Assembly (NCBI GenBank): GCA_018333605.1
Contig: JAGXSV010000075.1
Coordinates: 23,202 to 87,201, forward strand
Reading direction: 5' to 3'
Length of the DNA: 64,000 nucleotides
From: Hydrogenophaga sp.
GTDB lineage: Bacteria > Pseudomonadota > Gammaproteobacteria > Burkholderiales > Burkholderiaceae_C
A model generated the notes under the pieces. The model was not told the DNA's origin and did no database searches. It saw nothing but the letters and a program-made list of their open reading frames with translations. Position 1 is the first letter of the stretch, and the number at the start of each line of letters is the position of its first letter. The translations under genes were made by a program, and so were the position numbers. Positions 60,834-64,000 of the stretch are shown piece after piece.

Positions 60834-62149
60834 CCCGCCGCGCGGTTGAACTGCTGCTCCTGGTGGCTCTGGGGGCGGTGTGGGGTTGGACTCAAGAGGC
60901 GGCTACGTGGACCTTTGCCGGGGCCTTGGTGGGGGCTTTGGTCTGGAGTATGTTTGACGGCCTCCGGGCACGCGATGTCCTGCGGTGGCTCAGCAAGTCC
61001 GACGCTGCCCATTCACCGCATGTTTCGGGCATTTGGGGCGAGGTGGTGGAGCGCATCCGCAAGCTCATCAAGAAGCTGGAAAAAAAGGCCCAAAACAGCG
61101 ATGCCCGGCTGGAGGATTTTCTGGCTGCCATTCAAGCGTCTCCCAACGGTGTGCTCCTGCTCGACTCGGCCGGTCGCATTGAGTGGTCCAACCTGACGGC
61201 AGCCGGCCATCTCGGCTTTGATCCCCAGCGCGATCTGGGGCAGTACGTGGCCAATCTGGTGCGCTCTCCAGCTTTTGTTGCTTACCTGGCTGGAGGTGAC
61301 TTTTCTGCCGAGATCCAGATTGACGGCCCCGGTGTCCGACCTTCACAGCCGTCAAAAATTTCACTGCAGATTCATCCCTATGGCAAAAAACGCAAGCTTT
61401 TGCTCACGCGCGACGTGACTGCTGTACGACTCGCCGAAGCCATGCGCCGGGACTTCGTGGCGAACGTTTCGCACGAAATTCGTACACCGCTCACCGTGCT
61501 CAGTGGTTTTGTGGAGACCATGCAGAGCATTCCACTGGAAGAGGCCGACCGCGACCGCTACCTGGGGCTGATGAGTCAGCAAGCCCGGCGCATGCAGACG
61601 CTGGTAAGTGACCTGCTCACGCTTTCACGCCTTGAAGGGAGTCCGGCACCCGGGCCTGGGGAATGGATTCCCAGCGAAGAGTTGCTGGAGCATGTGATTC
61701 AGGAGGCCCGAGGGCTCTCGCAGGCCATCGCCAAGCCCGCCCATGACATTCGAGTGGCTGATGGGCCGGCTTTCTGGGTTTCCGGCGCCAAAACAGAGTT
61801 GCTCAGTGCGATGTCCAATCTGTTGAGCAACGCTGTGCGTTACACGCCAGGTGGCGGTCGCATAGAGGCCGGTTGGCGTTTGCGCGAAGACGGTGTAGGT
61901 GAGTTTTTCGTCACCGACACCGGCCCTGGCATCGCGGCCGAACACCTGCCCCGGTTGACCGAGCGCTTCTACCGCGTGGATCGCAGCCGTTCACGCGAAA
62001 CCGGGGGAACCGGTTTGGGGCTGGCCATCGTGAAACATGTCGCTCAGCGACACGGTGGGCAAGTGGACGTGCAAAGCGTGCTGGGTCATGGCTCAACTTT
62101 CATGATTGCATGGCCGCCCAACCGTGTGCGTGCACGCGTGACGGGTTGA
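60830..62149 (+). CDS. phoR: Phosphate regulon sensor kinase PhoR
   Basis: A 439 aa membrane kinase. Two N-terminal helices (about 5-23 and 27-43) lack a large periplasmic domain, as in other PhoR proteins. They are followed by a basic coiled coil, a PAS domain (about 95-200, ASPNGVLLLDSAGRIEWSN), HisKA with the phospho-acceptor His near 214 (NVSHEIRTPLTVLSGF) and the HATPase boxes NLLSNAVRYTP, DTGPG and GTGLGL. ATG 60830 overlaps phoB; the track start at 60656 is inside phoB. Confidence 0.96.
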   Translation: MTRRAVELLLLVALGAVWGWTQEAATWTFAGALVGALVWSMFDGLRARDVLRWLSKSDAAHSPHVSGIWGEVVERIRKLIKKLEKKAQNSDARLEDFLAAIQASPNGVLLLDSAGRIEWSNLTAAGHLGFDPQRDLGQYVANLVRSPAFVAYLAGGDFSAEIQIDGPGVRPSQPSKISLQIHPYGKKRKLLLTRDVTAVRLAEAMRRDFVANVSHEIRTPLTVLSGFVETMQSIPLEEADRDRYLGLMSQQARRMQTLVSDLLTLSRLEGSPAPGPGEWIPSEELLEHVIQEARGLSQAIAKPAHDIRVADGPAFWVSGAKTELLSAMSNLLSNAVRYTPGGGRIEAGWRLREDGVGEFFVTDTGPGIAAEHLPRLTERFYRVDRSRSRETGGTGLGLAIVKHVAQRHGGQVDVQSVLGHGSTFMIAWPPNRVRARVTG

Positions 62150-62273
62150 TGTTTGGGCGTGCTGACTGCAGGGTGGGGCGGCGGCGCCGGTTGAACCGGG
62201 CGTTCGCCTCGCCTGTGGCGGGCAGGGGCAGCGTCCTCATTCAAGGCCGCGCGCCAGGCGCGTTGGTAGGGAT

Positions 62274-64000
62274 TTATCCACCCACTCGCTGATACAACAG
62301 CAAGCTTTCCTTGGTGTCGCTCAATCGACGGACGGTGGCCTTGTATGCCCATTGCGTGAGATCGACGCGTTGGTCTAGCGTGGGCTGGCTGCCCGGTGCC
62401 ACCACCAGTGTGCGGCAGGCCGGTGCTGGACCTGCGGTGCTGCGGTGAAGCGTCAGGCCGCCGTGGTATTGCAGTGCGGCAATTTGCGCTTGCGACAACC
62501 CGTCGGCCACCACGCAGGTTTGCGGCGGCACCATGCTGGCAATGCGGCGCGAGATGGGTCCGTAACTGCGTCCAAAGTCGAGCAGTGGAAGCCACAGCGT
62601 CATGAGCAGCAGCCAGCACAAGGTGCTACCGGCTGCAGGCAACACCAGGCTTTTCCAGATCGCTTCACGGTGTTTGCCTACGCGCCATGCCACCAGCCAG
62701 ATCCAGGCGCATGTAGCCAACGCCGCCAACACAAACAAAAACAGCGAAAACTCGGGCACGTACCCGGGCGCCAGTTTGGCCACGTTGGCGGCTGGTTTGG
62801 CGGGCACCCCCGTCATCATGGCGAACCAGATCACCCAGATCACCAGCCCGCAGCCGGTAAAGAAAAGCAGGGTGAACCAGTCGATCAACGCCGATACGCT
62901 GCGCCGCAGCGTGGGCAGCGCGAAGGCCGCCAGGGCGGCCAGCGCAGGCAGTGCCAGCAGCAGAGCGCGGTCCCGCTGAGGCGACAGGAGGCTGTCAACC
63001 ACGCTCACCGCTGCTGCCCACAAAGGCAGTGCGACGTGGGGTTGAAGCAGTTTCTGGCGCCACCGCCAAAGGGTCCACAACACCAGAGGCCACGCCGGCC
63101 AAGTGAACCACAGCAGCAGGCGCCCCCAACTTCTCCAGTTCACGGTGCGCAGCGGGGTTTGCAGTTCGGCAGCAGGCACCAGTCCTGCGAGCGCTGAACC
63201 GAGCAGCACCAGCGCCAGCAGCGCTGCAGCCCACAACACGGGGTTTCTCCACGCAGGGGGCTCGTCGTCTTGCGCGTCATAGGCGACGCTGTCGTTTGCG
63301 GTCTGCTGGGACCGCCGAGCCAGAAAAACACCCAGCAAAAGACCCATACCCAGGAACGCGGTGATCCAGGGCGCTCCACTGAGCACCAGTGCCACGGCGG
63401 ACAGCACCCACACCGCCAGCGTGCGTGCGGTGGCGCGCAGGTCGGTTTGCGCCAACGAGGCCGCACTGTACAGCATGGCTGAAACCATGGCGAGCCGTGC
63501 CAGGTCGGGCGTGGTTTCGTGCGACAACTGCGCCAAACCCAGGCAGGCCACCAGGGCCAGCAGGCCCGCGTCTGCCATGGCGCGGGCGTAGTCGATGGGG
63601 TTCGCCTCGCCCCCGAAGGCAAAGCTCACGGGTTGCGCAGCAGGTTGGCGCGCCAGTTGGTACACGGCGTACCACGTACAAACCAAGGTGAGCGCCAGCA
63701 ACATGCCAAAGGGGAGTCTCGCCGCCGTGTCGGCAGACAAGAACGGCAGCAGTTTGATGAAGAGCGCACCCAGCCAGTAGGGCAGTGGGCCAGTTTCTTC
63801 AGCGGCGATACCCAGCACCTGAGGCTGCCACCAACTGGAGCGGCCTTCTGCCATTTCCAGCATGACACCAAAGGCAGCGATATCGGCGTTTTTCCAGGGC
63901 TCGCGCCCGAGAAAGCCCGGCAGCACATAGGCGACACAAAAAAGAATGAGCGCGAGCCGTGGCAGGCGGCGCACAGCCGACTGGCTGACGATGGCAGGGG
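62274..64000 (-). CDS. GT39-like membrane glycosyltransferase (ArnT family), probably runs off the window
   Basis: At least 566 aa with about 12 hydrophobic helices. The N-terminal signature GREPWKNADIAAFG with an acidic residue in the first periplasmic loop resembles lipid-linked-sugar transferases of the ArnT/GT39 type. The track start at 63974 is a GTG without ribosome site, and the frame stays open to the window edge (residues PAIVSQSAV precede it), so the true start is probably outside. The acceptor is unknown. It is convergent with phoR, with 124 bases between. Confidence 0.82.
   Translation of the reverse strand, partial: PAIVSQSAVRRLPRLALILFCVAYVLPGFLGREPWKNADIAAFGVMLEMAEGRSSWWQPQVLGIAAEETGPLPYWLGALFIKLLPFLSADTAARLPFGMLLALTLVCTWYAVYQLARQPAAQPVSFAFGGEANPIDYARAMADAGLLALVACLGLAQLSHETTPDLARLAMVSAMLYSAASLAQTDLRATARTLAVWVLSAVALVLSGAPWITAFLGMGLLLGVFLARRSQQTANDSVAYDAQDDEPPAWRNPVLWAAALLALVLLGSALAGLVPAAELQTPLRTVNWRSWGRLLLWFTWPAWPLVLWTLWRWRQKLLQPHVALPLWAAAVSVVDSLLSPQRDRALLLALPALAALAAFALPTLRRSVSALIDWFTLLFFTGCGLVIWVIWFAMMTGVPAKPAANVAKLAPGYVPEFSLFLFVLAALATCAWIWLVAWRVGKHREAIWKSLVLPAAGSTLCWLLLMTLWLPLLDFGRSYGPISRRIASMVPPQTCVVADGLSQAQIAALQYHGGLTLHRSTAGPAPACRTLVVAPGSQPTLDQRVDLTQWAYKATVRRLSDTKESLLLYQRVGG

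Noticed and set aside
62180-62260. GC-rich dyad between phoR and the glycosyltransferase as a terminator
   Set aside because: Several weak alternative pairings and no T tract on either strand.

Overview
The window is 64 kb of GC-rich chromosome from a betaproteobacterium, most likely a Comamonadaceae member of the Hydrogenophaga/Acidovorax/Rhodoferax type. This rests on the gene order rpsF-priB-rpsR-rplI-dnaB, the linked hom-thrC-mobB-moeA-moaD-moaE and clpB genes, an isc operon led by iscR, and a short palindromic repeat of the kind I know from Comamonadaceae genomes. The genus is an inference from protein flavour and gene order; no 16S rRNA gene is present. Most of the window is well-packed core genome, and most long antisense lines of the ORF track are shadows of high-GC codon usage.

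Layout. 1-3.2 kb: ppsR (cut by the window edge) divergent from ppsA. 3.3-14.4 kb: a transport/signalling cluster with a small membrane protein, a sodium:solute-symporter histidine kinase, a receiver-only response regulator, a membrane pseudokinase fused to a DEDDh exonuclease, a convergent CBS/nucleotidyltransferase protein (DUF294), a small membrane protein, a TPR protein, and a DUF4212 plus SSS symporter pair. 14.5-17.7 kb: rpsF-priB-rpsR-rplI and dnaB. 17.8-20.9 kb: PhoH/PIN ATPase, bcp and an Mth938-like gene on the minus strand. 21-27.8 kb: alaA, hom, thrC and molybdenum-cofactor genes. 27.8-29.8 kb: a decayed interval with a broken GNAT gene and head-truncated LysR and FAD-monooxygenase remnants. 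29.8-32.5 kb: clpB behind a sigma-32-type promoter. 32.5-36.5 kb: AraC regulator divergent from an MFS exporter and a TPP-dependent enzyme. 36.7-41.9 kb: plsC-like, hydrolase, small conserved genes, an RNase D-like exonuclease and uvrB. 42.4-48.9 kb: iscR-iscS-iscU-iscA-hscB-hscA-fdx, then dnaQ. 49-52.8 kb: tRNA-Val(CAC), a probable integrase relic, asparaginase, lexA with a LexA box, a small conserved gene and a D-2-hydroxyacid dehydrogenase. 53-62.1 kb: ppx and the complete Pho module pstSCAB-phoU-phoB-phoR behind a Pho box. 62.3 kb to the end: a GT39-like membrane glycosyltransferase running off the window.

How the genes work together. Three blocks are classic regulons with visible control sites: Fe-S assembly (an IscR type-1 site over the iscR promoter), phosphate acquisition (Pho box before pstS, with the two-component system that reads it at the end of the same block), and SOS (LexA box before lexA). 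The least conventional block is 3.3-14.4 kb. There a symporter-like sensor kinase with intact phosphotransfer residues is next to a receiver with no output domain, which overlaps a protein whose kinase module looks dead but whose nuclease motifs are complete. It is linked to a CBS/nucleotidyltransferase protein and a second symporter carrying an EF-hand-like loop. This is the best candidate for a poorly described system. The 27.8-29.8 kb interval is the best example of recent genome decay.
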